Source: Doris montereyensis
Taxonomy: Eukaryota; Mollusca; Gastropoda; Nudibranchia; Dorididae
NCBI GenBank assembly: GCA_037039925.1
Contig: JAXRKP010000687.1
Span: 10,001 to 74,000 of the forward strand
Length of the DNA stretch: 64,000 bases
Reading direction: 5' to 3'
Below, piece by piece: positions 12,847 through 25,200 of this stretch. Every line of letters begins with the position of its first letter. Position 1 is the first letter of the stretch. The notes under the pieces are model-generated. The model did no database searches and had not been told where the DNA came from. It saw only the letters and a list, made by a program, of their open reading frames with translations. The position numbers were made by a program, and so were the translations under genes.

Positions 12847-13231
12847 TGGCGTAGAGGTGAAACTTTTTATTCTGAAAAAAAGTTTTATTAGTAAGTCAAG
12901 TGATATTGTTAAATTTGGAAGAGCTGTCCTAAAGCCATGATAAGTAAAGAGCAAACAATTGGCAGCTGTGGTCAATGTGCATTTAGAGTAGCCACTACAA
13001 TAATGCTTCTTTTACAATTGCGTCTATATTGCAGCATTGTCTGTTTGTAGCTTCAATAACACACCAGTAAACATCACGTTGTTTACAGTAGGCAGGTTTC
13101 ACAAAACGGTCCCCATTTTCCTTTTTGTCAAAATATAAAAATGTCATATTTCTTACTAGTGTTATATACTATGTTAAAGCTTAGAACTTGAGGATTCAAG
13201 ATATATGACTTTAAGAGATAGCAAAGCACTG
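12847..13231. other. Intergenic, nothing assigned
   Basis: The first bases complete the host repeat word interrupted by piggyBac element 2. The remainder is AT-rich with no gene signal. Confidence 0.5.
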
Positions 13232-14162
13232 TGACTTCCATGCTTGTTGGTATATTGCATGTAGTAGTTTGTTTACCTCTCTCCTTGGTTTTTAATTATT
13301 TCTGATAAAATTAATCTACTCCTAGGGCTTTTTCCTAATTTCACTTTTCTTATAGCTGTTTGGATTTCTTTGATTGATATATCTACATCTTCAGCTGTCT
13401 CCTCTGGATTACTTGTTATTTACTAATTGATCTTTACTCTTTGTCTCATACGTTCTGGAGGATATAAATGTAATTGGTGAAAATGCTTTTCTCCGTGTTT
13501 CCATGATTTGGCTGTCTTCTTTCATTATTTCTCCTTAGGCACTCTTAATTTGTCATATTTGACATGCTTTGTCTTTCTCATGTTCTCTTCGTTGCCCCCA
13601 GAACAGCTTTTGATTTCCTTGATATCTTTCTTTGAAGTCTTTGTCCAATCTCTTCCCATTTTTCCTGTTTTGCTTTCCTAACTTCCTCTTTGGCGATAGT
13701 TCTTTTATTCACGTAATCTTTCCTATCCTCCGGTCTTTTTGTTAGCAAGTATTTCTTCCAGGCATCCTTCTTTTCTTTGATCTTAGTCTTGACATTCTCA
13801 TTCCACCATGCTGTTCTTTTCCTACCTCCTTTAAATTTGTTTCCTACCACAGACCTCTTCAGTACAACTGAGGAGTGTTTTTTATACATTTGCCACTTTT
13901 CTTCTATTGTGCTATCATTCAGATCCATCTGTCTTTCACTGATAAATCTTTTTATCCTAGATTGGTATACCTGATTTAGTACTGGTTTATTTAGTTCCTC
14001 TATTTTGAGTTATGTAGCTTTCTTCTCCTTCCTTTTCTGTTTGGTTTCTTCAGTCAGTAATCTCATTTTTGGCAATCACTAGATGATGATCATTAACTGT
14101 TTCCGCTCCTCTGTTTACTCTTGCATCCAATGTACTGTAAAAAGGGAGCTGCTAACTATTAT
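13232..14162 (-). mobile_element. LINE copy A, middle part (endonuclease end to RT start)
   Basis: Nearly collinear with about 47205-48120 of the LINE at 45955-49200. The minus-strand frame at 13578-13928 contains MDLNDSTIEEKWQMYKKHSS and KGGRKRTAWWNENVKTKIKE, matching the equivalent segment there. Homology stops abruptly at 13232, so the RT core and the 3' end are missing. Confidence 0.8.
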
Positions 14163-14368
14163 GTAAAGACAAACAGTGAGGCAATGGGCATGTTGGAAGT
14201 GAAGGTAATGACACTAGATCATATGAAAGCCCCATAGGAACAAAGACGAGAGAAATACAAGGAATAGACAGAAACAAATCCTGGCCACTATGGGGATCGA
14301 ACCGTTGACCTCTGCGTCGGCACCCATCGCCTCACCATGAAAAAAGCGTGTCACCAGCCGAGCTGATG
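14163..14368 (-). mobile_element. Insert with tRNA-like head (family E) inside LINE copy A
   Basis: This block replaces about 620 bases of endonuclease sequence present in the other LINE copy. Read on the minus strand it has a tRNA-like head (GCTCGGCTGGTGACACG with B box GGTTCGATCCCC near 14295), so it is probably a tRNA-derived SINE that inserted before or during a deletion. Confidence 0.55.
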
Positions 14369-14690
14369 TTCCATGTTCCAAAATCGCAGTCCGTATTCGT
14401 TTCCAAGTTGTTTTCGAAAGATCAAGCCGGTTATATTATATTTAGTTCTCTGAATCTGTTTGGTTTTGGATAAGCAGGGGATTAGCCCACTGTACCCTAG
14501 GTAGATGGTGGGGATGCCACCTTGAGGACCCCTACCAGGCCTTGATATTTTCTGTCAGGGTTAACTCCCTTAGCCTTTAGTCGGCTAAGACCCGCCTGGG
14601 TAAGGCAGCAGGAGACTCCGTGGGAGGGCGAGATCATCTACTCCCGGTCAGGTGCTTACCTGTCCATTGCCCGGCTTTATTTATTATAAC
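14369..14690 (-). mobile_element. LINE copy A, 5' end
   Basis: Matches 48745-49150 of the other LINE, including CCCACTGTACCCTAGGTAG and one copy of the TATTTTCTGTCAGGGTTAAC unit that is present about three times there. This is the 5' untranslated part plus the first codons of the endonuclease ORF. Confidence 0.75.
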
Positions 14691-15682
14691 ACAATAAATC
14701 ATGAAAGCCTATTGATTGTCGGACTTCTTCACATAAGTTTCACTCACGATAAGCAATGTAGGTTTCGCTAATGCAACCGAATCTAACCTGAACGGTCTCC
14801 GTTCTGATGCACAGTTATCGTCTACGTTTTGGTCAGTGCGTAAGGCGGGCGTTCATAAGGAGACCGTCAAATAAAAAATATTTTTGCAAAGCCGAATAGA
14901 CAATTTAAAAACAAAAATTTCATGATTTCTCAATAGTTTTACACAAGAGGAACAACAAGGAAATACTGTTATTAGATCACAGATAAAAAAAATTTTTTGT
15001 CCAACTGTAAGGTCACATAGACCGTTAGTAGTCTCATAATATTCTAACTCTCATTAAAAGTTACCTACGAATTTTGTGTGTGTCTTTTACAGGATAAATG
15101 GACGTAGGGAATACGTTTTCCTTCACTCCATATCATAAAACGGCGCTTCCATGTATTTTTGTACCATTTTTTGCTTTCAGCTCTTACTGTGGGTTCATTT
15201 GTAGTTGCGTAATAATGAAAAATCTAAACCCTCCCTCACATGGTCACTGCAAAAGATTTTTAAAAATTAAGCCTGGCCAAATTTTCTTTGAATAATTCTC
15301 TTTCACATAGATTTGAAGAAAATAGAATAAAAGGTCGTTGATCTCACTTACCTTAAGGTGACAAAGGACTTATTAAAAAGAGGGAAATACCAACAGTCTC
15401 AATTCCTCACGTTTGCACACAAATTTTTTGTAAATTCAACATCTTTTTTTTTTTTTTTTTACCAAAAATGTTTCTCTAGTATTATGCAGTGTCTATGCAG
15501 CAGTATGCAAATTTGATAACCTGACTGATGATATGGTGTGTTTTCATTTGTATCCTGTACTGCTACTGTTTTAGTTTTTAGTAGTCAACTTTTCTACATG
15601 GCATTCTCTATTCTTGTATGCGAATGACATAATTAAAACAACTCTTGACATAGTTTCCTTTTGTTTCTTCTTCCCTTCTCAG
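14691..15682 (+). other. Upstream region of mitofusin, promoter not identified
   Basis: The first coding exon of mitofusin has a splice acceptor at 15681-15682, so an upstream non-coding exon and the promoter should lie in or before this stretch. A somewhat GC-richer patch at 14790-14870 (GGTCTCCGTTCTGATGCAC, and GGAGACC about 65 bases on in inverted sense) is the only candidate. No TATA box or initiator can be called. Confidence 0.3.
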
Positions 15683-15940
15683 GAAGGTTTTTTCTAGCTT
15701 ATAGAGAATACTCCACGCCAAGAACGGGGAAAGGATCATCAATGTGTACTATCTGACATGTCTGGAGTAGTGCACGCAATGGATGGAGATGATGGCCGCG
15801 CCCCGCTAGTCATAGGACTCTAGGAAATGGTCACAATCAAGAATCAGCCCTGCAGCTTTTCGTCAATGCTAAGAAGAAAATCAATGACATTTTTCGTAAC
15901 ATCGGGCAGTATGTGCTTGAGACGGAAGTATTTGTGACAG
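15683..15940 (+). CDS. MFN: Mitofusin exon 1 (5' UTR plus first coding segment)
   Basis: The acceptor TTCTTCCCTTCTCAG ends at 15682, so an upstream non-coding exon is implied. The ATG at 15758 ([13 protein letters not shown]) is chosen because the earlier ATG at 15742 closes after four codons. Near 15815 the frame must shift by one base to continue as [17 protein letters not shown] and VLETEVFVT. The donor is ACAG|GTTTGC. Confidence 0.8.
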
Positions 15941-18900
15941 GTTTGCCCCTTTGTTATTTTACAATTTCACACCCAGGATTGTCAGACTTTGATTGATTGA
16001 GGATAACTTTTACCCCTGGTGAATTATTTTTCGCCTAGTTTGGGTTCCATGCTTTTTAAAGCAGTGCTTCTCAAACTATCTAGTGGGGGAGGGGAACGTT
16101 CTCCCCCCCCCCCCCCCATGTGCAGGGGGCGAAACAAGCCAATCCAACAAAGTAAGAACTTGGCCACATCTTTAGTCTCCACATACGGGCAGGTGATTTC
16201 TTGCGTACTGTTGACGGTACACGTACTGTACATAACGCACTTTGAGTAGCACTGATTTAAAGACGGTTTTTTACTGTAAGAATTCACAACCTCTCAAACT
16301 TAAAAAAACCCAAAGTGTACTTGTTTCAAATGCACAGTTTTTCTGAGAGACAGAAACAATCATTCTCATGTACTAAATTATGAGTGTGCTACTTTACTGA
16401 TACATGTTGGTTATCAACAAATTTCTTTCTATTTATGTCTCAAGGTAATGCATGAGATGGTTTCAGACAAGAGAACATGGAAAAGGGTTCAGACAAGAGA
16501 ATATTACATGATAAAATGAAAAAAAAAACATTTTAAGGAAAGAGAAAGAGGCACTCAGCTGAAAATGGGAAGGCTGAACTGAGAGAGAAAAATATAGAGT
16601 GGGAGAGGGGGAATGAAGGCAGTGAAATATATAACAGGAAAAGAGGAAGGAAAAGGATATAGAGAACAGAAGAGAAGGAATAGAGAAAGACTTTATTGGA
16701 GGCGGGAATTGAGAAGAAAGCAGATAAAGTGGCGGGTGAACTGAATGAAGAAAGAAAAAAAGAAATAGAGAGGGGAAAGAGTTAAAGGAAAAAGGAAATG
16801 TTTGGCTGGGAGAGGGGGAACGGAGAAAGAAAAAGAAATAGAGAGGGGAAAGAGTTAAGGAAAAAGGAAATGTTTGGCTGGGAGAGGGGGAACGGAGAAA
16901 GAAAAAGTAAGACAGTAAGACAAAAAGAGAAGAAAGGAAAAGTGTTCTATGTGAAACTCCTGTGATTATTTTGTGACTGTTTCTATTAACACAAAAATGA
17001 GTACGCTCAAATCAAGTTTTATTTAACTCCTGGGAAAAAAACCTGACAAAATTTTCAACTGAAATCAATGTATCATGAGTTAATGAGTTTTCCCTTTTAT
17101 CATCATGCCCCTATTTTTACCCCTCACTCAGATGTAGCAAAGTCTGTGGATTGCACTGAAATTGTAACAGAAGAAAATGCCGAGGTGGTCAAAGGATTTA
17201 AGGAGAAGATCAATGGCATCACAGAAGTGCTTGCCAGAGATCACATGAAAGTGGTTTTCTTTGGAAGGTAATGTGTCTGCTAACCTTCAAATATATGAAA
17301 CAAGAGTCTAGCTGAATTCCATGCAATGAGCTTTCCTCAGTCATATTTTAAGGGCTCTGGTGATATTAATCTGATCCTTAAATCAGCTTTTGTCGAATCT
17401 CCATAGTTTCTGTCATTTCTTTCCAATCAGGGTTTCTGGCCCTACCTTCAAAAAATTTTTATATACTTCAAAGTAGAAGAGACCTCCATAGGAATGTCCT
17501 CAGGGTTTTTTGGGGTGTGTTTTTAATATAATATGATTCTAGCACAAATCCTAACTGACAATAACAGTAAATAGCCTCACTAATGTAAATCTCTTCCTTG
17601 TGTTTAAATTTTCCCATAAATTCCAATTCTAATGACATCGGTTTTAAGTCGTTAGTGGTGTCAGGTTTTAATTTTGTAAAATTGTCACAATATTTTGACC
17701 GGCTGCTAGACGTTTTTTGTATTTTTCTTCTTGCATTTCAATGTCGAACAAGTTGGATTTCTTTTTTTTTCTTTTTGGAGGGTGGCGGGATTATGTCATT
17801 TTTTGTTGTTGTACAGTCATTTTTTATCCATGAAAGAATATTTCAGCACAGTGTGGAACGTTTGCTTCCTTGCAGCATTTTAAAGAACGATGTAGCTCAT
17901 TTCCAGCGAAAAACTTTGGGTTTTTTTCCCCTCCACTTTCCTTAGTTAGACTAAAATGTTTGCACGCTTACAATTTTTAAAGAGCGCTGACTTTCAATTT
18001 TTTCCTCTCACTTTGAAGAACTTCAAATGGAAAGAGCACAGTGATCAACGCCATGTTGAGAGACAAGATCCTTCCCAGCGGCATTGGGCACACGACCCAT
18101 TGCTTCATCCAAGTGGAGGCGCCGACAGCTCGGAGGGATTTCTTCTCACTGAAGACACAGACAAGCCAAAGAGCATCACTGTAATTATGCTCTTTGATCT
18201 CACTGTTTTGGGGCTTTAAAATTGTGACAACAGTAATAACAATATTAACATTTATGCTATGAATAATATAGCCGCAACGACGGCAGTGATAATGATAATA
18301 ACAATGATAATGATGCTCATAGTACTTATACTAACATTAACAATGATGAAGATGATTACAATGATATATATGATAATACAAAATGGTTCAACCATGATTT
18401 AAAGAATTCTTTTTAATTTTGAAAACCAAAGCTAAACAATGATTTAAAAATCAAGATAAGAGAGAACTCATTGAACCTAAGGTGAAACATTGTACTGATA
18501 TAGGCACAGGGACTCTGTAATCCAGAGGCAAGGTGTCTGCCTCTCAACCAAAAGGTAATGGGTTCGAGCCTCGCCAACGGTTAAACAATTTTCTAGAGTT
18601 TTTCGAACAAAATCTACTCCCTGGTCCAAGTAAGTGGATCGACACCTAGTCCCATCAGAGACGGTCGATAAAAGGTCCTGTGTGCAGATCATAACACTCT
18701 GTGCACGTTAAAGATCCCTTGGCAGTCTAGCAAAAATGAAAAAATCCTACCAAAAACTCTGAGATCACCATAGTTGTGGATGTGGATAAATCAAAACAAA
18801 CAAAGATACAGGCACAAGAGTGAAGTAACTGTATGTGTAGATGTATTCAAGGACAGCTGTGTAGTATACAAGCTTAAAATTGTAAAATTTCAGTCAAAAT

Positions 18901-20911
18901 ACTAAAATACCGAAATGGTAGGGTAATAGGTTTTAAAAAGAATTTAACTACCTTAAATTCTTTTTAAACCTATTACCATACCACTTCGGTATTTTAGTAT
19001 TTTGACTGAAATTGTCAGGATACGGTCAATAACATGATTATGTAGCCTAATTTGTATGTAATTTAGACCATTCTGCTTGTGTGGAATATGCATTTCTGCC
19101 ATTAAGATATGATTTATTCATCATTTAATTGACGCAAAATAGGCTGTTTTTGTTGTTGTGGTGTTATTATTTTTGCTTGGGATATCTTTTCATACACTTC
19201 TTTTCAAAGGGTGCAGATTTTAGAACTTAGTCTGTCCGTTTCATTCGTCAAGCTGCTTCTGGTCATTAAGAGGAAAATATTCATTTTTTCTTCCCGTTGC
19301 ATAGGATATCAAACAGTTGGCAAGTGCCCTCAGCAGTGTTAAACTGCAGGAGAACTCACTCATCCGTATCCTCTGGCCTAAAGCCAAATGCCGATTGTTG
19401 CGTGAAGATGTTGTTTTGTGACAGTCCTGGGATTGACGTTACCCCGATCTTGACCTTTGGATTGACAAATTTTGCTTAGATGCCGATGTGTTCGTGTTGG
19501 TATCTAATGCAGAATCTACTCTCATGCAAACTGTAAGCTTGACTTTTAAACTTTTGATTTTATATAGTTGCAGTTTGTCGTTACTAGTAACATAGCCTTT
19601 TAAAATTCTAGTACCATTCTTCTTCTTCTTCTTCTTCTTCTTCTTCTTCTTCTTCTTCTTCTTCTTCTTCTTCCTCTCCTCCTCCTCCTCCTCCTCCTCT
19701 TCCTCCTCCTCCTCTTCCTCTTTCTTCTTCTTCTTCTTCTACTTATTATTCTGGTGTGTTATCACAAATATTACGTGAATATAAAAAAAATATATATATT
19801 ATAACCTATTTTATCACTCAGTGAAGTAAACTACATTCCTTACAATGTCAAGTAATAATTCCCCCCCCCCCTCCCTCAAATAGCTTGATAAGAACGACCA
19901 GTCTAATTTTCTAAATCATGCAAACATATTACATTGTTGATGTTTACTGTTTCTAATAGGAAAAAGAACTTCTTTCACAAAGTCAGCTCTCGATTATCCA
20001 AGCGAATATATTCATCCTGCAGAACAGATGGGATGTGTCTGAAATGGAGGAAGATATTGATGAGGTGAATTTAATAATCTTATAGCTCCGGCCGTGAAAT
20101 TTGTATAAGTTTGTTGCCATTATCTTTCAGTTAGATATCAGTCATTGCTTTCAATTCATTATCTTTCAGTTAGATATCAGTCATTGCTTTCAATTCATTA
20201 TCTTTCAGTTAGATATCAGTCATTGCTTTCAATTCATTATCTTTCACTTAGATATCAGTCATTGCTTTCAATTCATTATCTTTAGATATCAGTCATTGCT
20301 TTCAATTCATTATCTTTCACCTAGACATCAGTCATTGCTTTCAATTTATTTTCTTTCACTTAGATATCAGTCATTGCTTTCAATTCATTATCTTTGGACT
20401 TATTATTTAAAATCTTAGAATATTAATTCTCCATCCATACGCGACATAAAAGAAGCAAAGAAAGTATATATGTACATCATACATATGATGCATGTTGTAT
20501 GTTTCATATCTATTATATTGTATTTAAGTAAAATTATACATTTCATTGGATTCTTCATCTTTCTTTCAGGTTAGACAACAACATCTAGATCGTAATACAC
20601 ACTTTCTTGCTGATGAACTCAATGTTGTCGACAAAAAGTCATAAAAGATCGATATTTTTTGTGTCGCAGAGAAGCTTTAGCCACTCGACTCAACAATGAC
20701 AAAGGAATTCCCACACCAGGCATGTTTTTTGTTGAAAATACAAGAAAATCTTATGTTGTGATGAAGATTGCTCTGAAATGCAATTTATTTGTGCAATAAT
20801 AATAATAATAATAATAACAATAATAATAATAATAACAATAATAATAATAATAACAATATAATGATAATAATAATAATAATAACAATAATAATAACAATAA
20901 TAATAATAATG

Positions 20912-20948
<37 letters not shown>

Positions 20949-22068
20949 TAATAATAATAATAACAATAATAATAACAACAATAATAATAACAATAACAGT
21001 AACAACAATGATAATAATAATAATAAAAACCCCAATGAAAACAACAACCGGCTCTTTATGATTACTTAAGGGTGTGGAATAAAATTCATACAGTCAATTT
21101 TACTCACTATGAGAATGAACTCATAGACTACCATTGTCGCATGGTGCGATCATGCTACTCTTCTTACGCCATAGTACAATTAGTATTCTTCCGTTTCATA
21201 TCGGAACGAGCTCCCATAGCGTGAATAGTTGATTTTTTTATGATTTTATTACTGCTGGCAGTGCAAGCCTTCGACTTAAAACCCGTTTTCTTTGCCAATG
21301 TACAAAACAACTACTACCACTAGTACTACAAGTGGATCTGCAAGTCAGAAACAGCATAGACCACACTGTTTTCAATCAGTTTATCGTCAGACCTTTTGTA
21401 GTCTCATTGTTTTCATCTATATAAGGATGGAAGTAGTGTATTGTGTGAATGGAGTCTCCACCCCAAATGGATTTTTAGCTACTCAATATCACCCTTTCAC
21501 TCATCCCCTCTCAGACAAACTAATGACACATAGCAAATTTTTATTGGTTTTGATATAAAGTTTGATCTGTTATAAACACTGTGTTTAAAAATGAAGAGAA
21601 AATAATTACAAATAAAAAAAGTTACGAATTTTAAACCACCTTATTCTTTGGAGTACCGTGCCATAATCTTGTGTCAGACCTTTTGTAGTCTATGAGTTAA
21701 AAGTTAAATCCATTTACAGTCCAATGCTCTGACAGAGATGTATATTATACATTAGTTTAGGTGATTTGACATGTTTTCAGTGCTTTTCTGTTCACGTTAC
21801 TGTGAATTTCTTTTGTTTACAAAGTTTCATGTGTCCTGTTGTTACCAATCACACGCCATCTCATCACCTCACTGTCACTCAGGGAACCCATTCTACACCC
21901 AACTGAAGTTCTAAATTTTTTCTAATTGACTTTTTCTTCTCCTGGTTTGCAGATCGTGTCCTATTACCCGGCTTCCAGTCCCGGCTCTTTGAGTTTGCAA
22001 ATTTTGAGAAAGAATTTGAGGTATAGATTCATTAAGTTTATTAAAAATAGTTTATGCCATAATCAGTG

Positions 22069-22117
<49 letters not shown>

Positions 22118-22139
22118 TATATAATTGATTCTCTCATCC

Positions 22140-22209
<70 letters not shown>

Positions 22210-22238
22210 TTTTATATTGTACATAAATCCTCTCTCTG

Positions 22239-22278
<40 letters not shown>

Positions 22279-25200
22279 ATATGGCTTATCTCCGTCAACA
22301 ATGGGCCAAGCATTGTAACCACCCTCATTACCTATCCAATGTACTGTAATAAAAGATAATCAGTCTCTTCTTCTCTAACTCCACCCACTGTACAGCATCC
22401 TCCTTTGTTCCATTGGATCACTGGTTCATTGGTTTGTCATGGATGGTAGGTGTGGCAAAGTAGGTGCCACTTCTCCACTAGACGATTAGAATTCAAGACA
22501 TTAGAATTAAACAGTCTTCCGGACTCTGCCCACAACTCCTGGATCTTGATGTCGTAATGAGACAACATGAAATCACCTGGCATTTTTTGTTCTTCAACAA
22601 TGACAGGACACTATTGGATGAGACAACAATAAGTTGATCAATGGGACAGGGTGTGAACATTTTCTCCCCTTTTATTTTGAATCTTAGACCCCATGTCTTG
22701 CATTGGCAAAAGGGCGTATCCATTGTGCCTTCAGGTTTTCGTGTACCAATAGTCTTAAAAGCGATGGTCAACCGATCCGCCCCTTTAAATGCCTATTAAA
22801 ACCAAGCTCACCACCACAGTGCTAAATGTAATTTTCCAGTTGTCATCACTATTTGCCTGTCAATGAGCCGTTTGATTTTCCAATGTACTAAACAAAAGAT
22901 GATGACTTTTCTAACTTCAAACAAACTTTGTCCCATTGGATCATATATGAATGTTTATCCTTTTGGATGTCCGCAATTATTGTTTCTTAATTTTAACATG
23001 AAGATTAAAATCTCGCATTGGCTGATCACACACCATCCTGCCCTCACCACCCAGTGCTAAACCACCCCCAAATTGACTTTTCTAAAACCAATCTGGAATG
23101 CATCTTTATCCCTGATGTCCCTTGATTTTAACATGTAGATTATGAATCATGGCCCAAATGGCTGTTTGCCTAAATGCCCGTTTTCTCTGCTTCCCAAGCA
23201 CCGGCATTTAGGCGGTCAATACTTATTTATTTTTTTATTGGGGATTCATCTATTTGCCAGAAAAAAACCCAAACAATCTAATGTCATTATTTTATCAAAG
23301 TAAAAATAAATTCTCCTCAAGGCTAATAGAGCTGGAGCCCATCCTGTTTCTATAGCATGAAAGGACTATTTGATGATGCATTTCATGTTGGACAGAACGT
23401 TACTTTGTGGCATGCTTTACGCCACAGCTGGTACTGGTACCTATTTACACCTGGGTTGACGGTAACCGAACACCAACTCATCATTTCGTCATTTACACCT
23501 GGGTTGCAATCAATACCAACCCATCATTTCGTCATTTACACCTGGGTTGACGGTAACAGGAACACCAACTCATCATTTCGTCATTTACACCTGGGTTGAT
23601 GATAACCAAACACCAACTCATCATTTCGTCATCATGGTCATAGATTGTTTCAGTTGCTCTCATTTACTCAATTGCACTTAGATGCACCTTATGAAATGAG
23701 CAAACAGCTTGACTGTCGCAAAGCTCCTTCAATGAAAACTCTTGTTTAGGGCGTTGACCCCTGAGACATGTGCATAGCTGTACCCATCTCCTCTGTGTTT
23801 AAGTTCTAGGGAAGATGAAATTTGGCGAGCCGCCAAAGGGCTGCCAAACTCTAGGAGAAACCAGAATATCTGCACTCAATAATTGCCCTTTGTATCCCGG
23901 GTTTGAATGTAACAAAGCTAGGCCCGACATTGTGTTCCTAAGTGAAGACATTTAACACACATTTTCCCCGCTTGATCCAGGTTCAAATGTGTACAATCAC
24001 TAGCTTTGGGGTTAAAAACATCTGCCTCAGACTAGCGTTCTGTCAAGGAGATGAGGTGATCATTGTCACCTGTTCCGCTTCAAGGTGTATAAACTGAGAT
24101 ACGCTCTAGCTCTCCATGGGCCGTAATGGCCTTACTTTTTACTATGTGGGATGGATGAAAGATAGGTAAGATTTCAAGGCAGTGGCTCGCATGATCCTGT
24201 TGACTATTTCTATTTAAACGAATCATCGAAATAAGAGACTTAATAGGGATGGGAACGATGCATTATGAATTGTCATGAAACACTAGCTATCATGTTTTCC
24301 ATGCAGGGATGAAAAGATGCAATTGCGGAAAGAGCGTTATGAAAAATTGAGCAAACTGGACAAACAGCTGGTAAAGCTCTCAACAAGGACGTCAAAAATA
24401 AAATCGAGCTCATGGTGCAGGATGTGGAGAAAAAGGTGAGGAGTCCTCTTTGCTGCCTTTTTAGATTATTATTTACACTTATTGTTTTGGAGTTTGGAGT
24501 GGGCGGTTGGCAGTGCTGCTGGTATGGTATGTCCTACTTTTTCCTTTCTTCCGCTTTCCTTTCATCTTGCTGATTCCTCTTATTTCATCCTGAGATTACC
24601 GCGAATGGTTAATGGGGTAATTCCAATTAAGCAATCAAACAAATTTCTTCTTAATTCACCCTGAGATCTCTCCGTCTGAAGGACAGCTGGTTAAATTTCA
24701 CTGAAACAATCAAACAAATTTCTTCTTAATTCACCCTGAGATCTCTCCGTCTGAAGGACAGCTGGTTAAATTTCAATGAAACAATCAAACAAATTTCTTC
24801 TTAATTCACCCTGAGATCTCTCCGTCTGAAGGATAGCTGGTTAAATTTCACTGAAACAATCAAACAAATTTCTTCTTAATTCACCCTGAGATCTCTCCGT
24901 CTGAAGGATAGCTGGTTAAATTTCACTGAAACAATCAAACAAATTTCTTCTTAATTCACCCTGAGATCTCTCCGTCTGAAGGATAGCTGGTTAAATTTCA
25001 CTGAAACAATCAACTATTGTTTTAGTGTGGGTTTTTACTTTTTTAAATTACAGCTTTATCACGCTAGTAATCAAAGGCCTGTAGAAGTGGGTTAAAAAAA
25101 CCCAACCTTTTTACCTTTCGTTGAAGTTAGAGATTTCAGCACTTAAAGTATGTTCTAAATACCAGTGAAAACTTTTCATGACGGCCTCAGTTGAACATTT

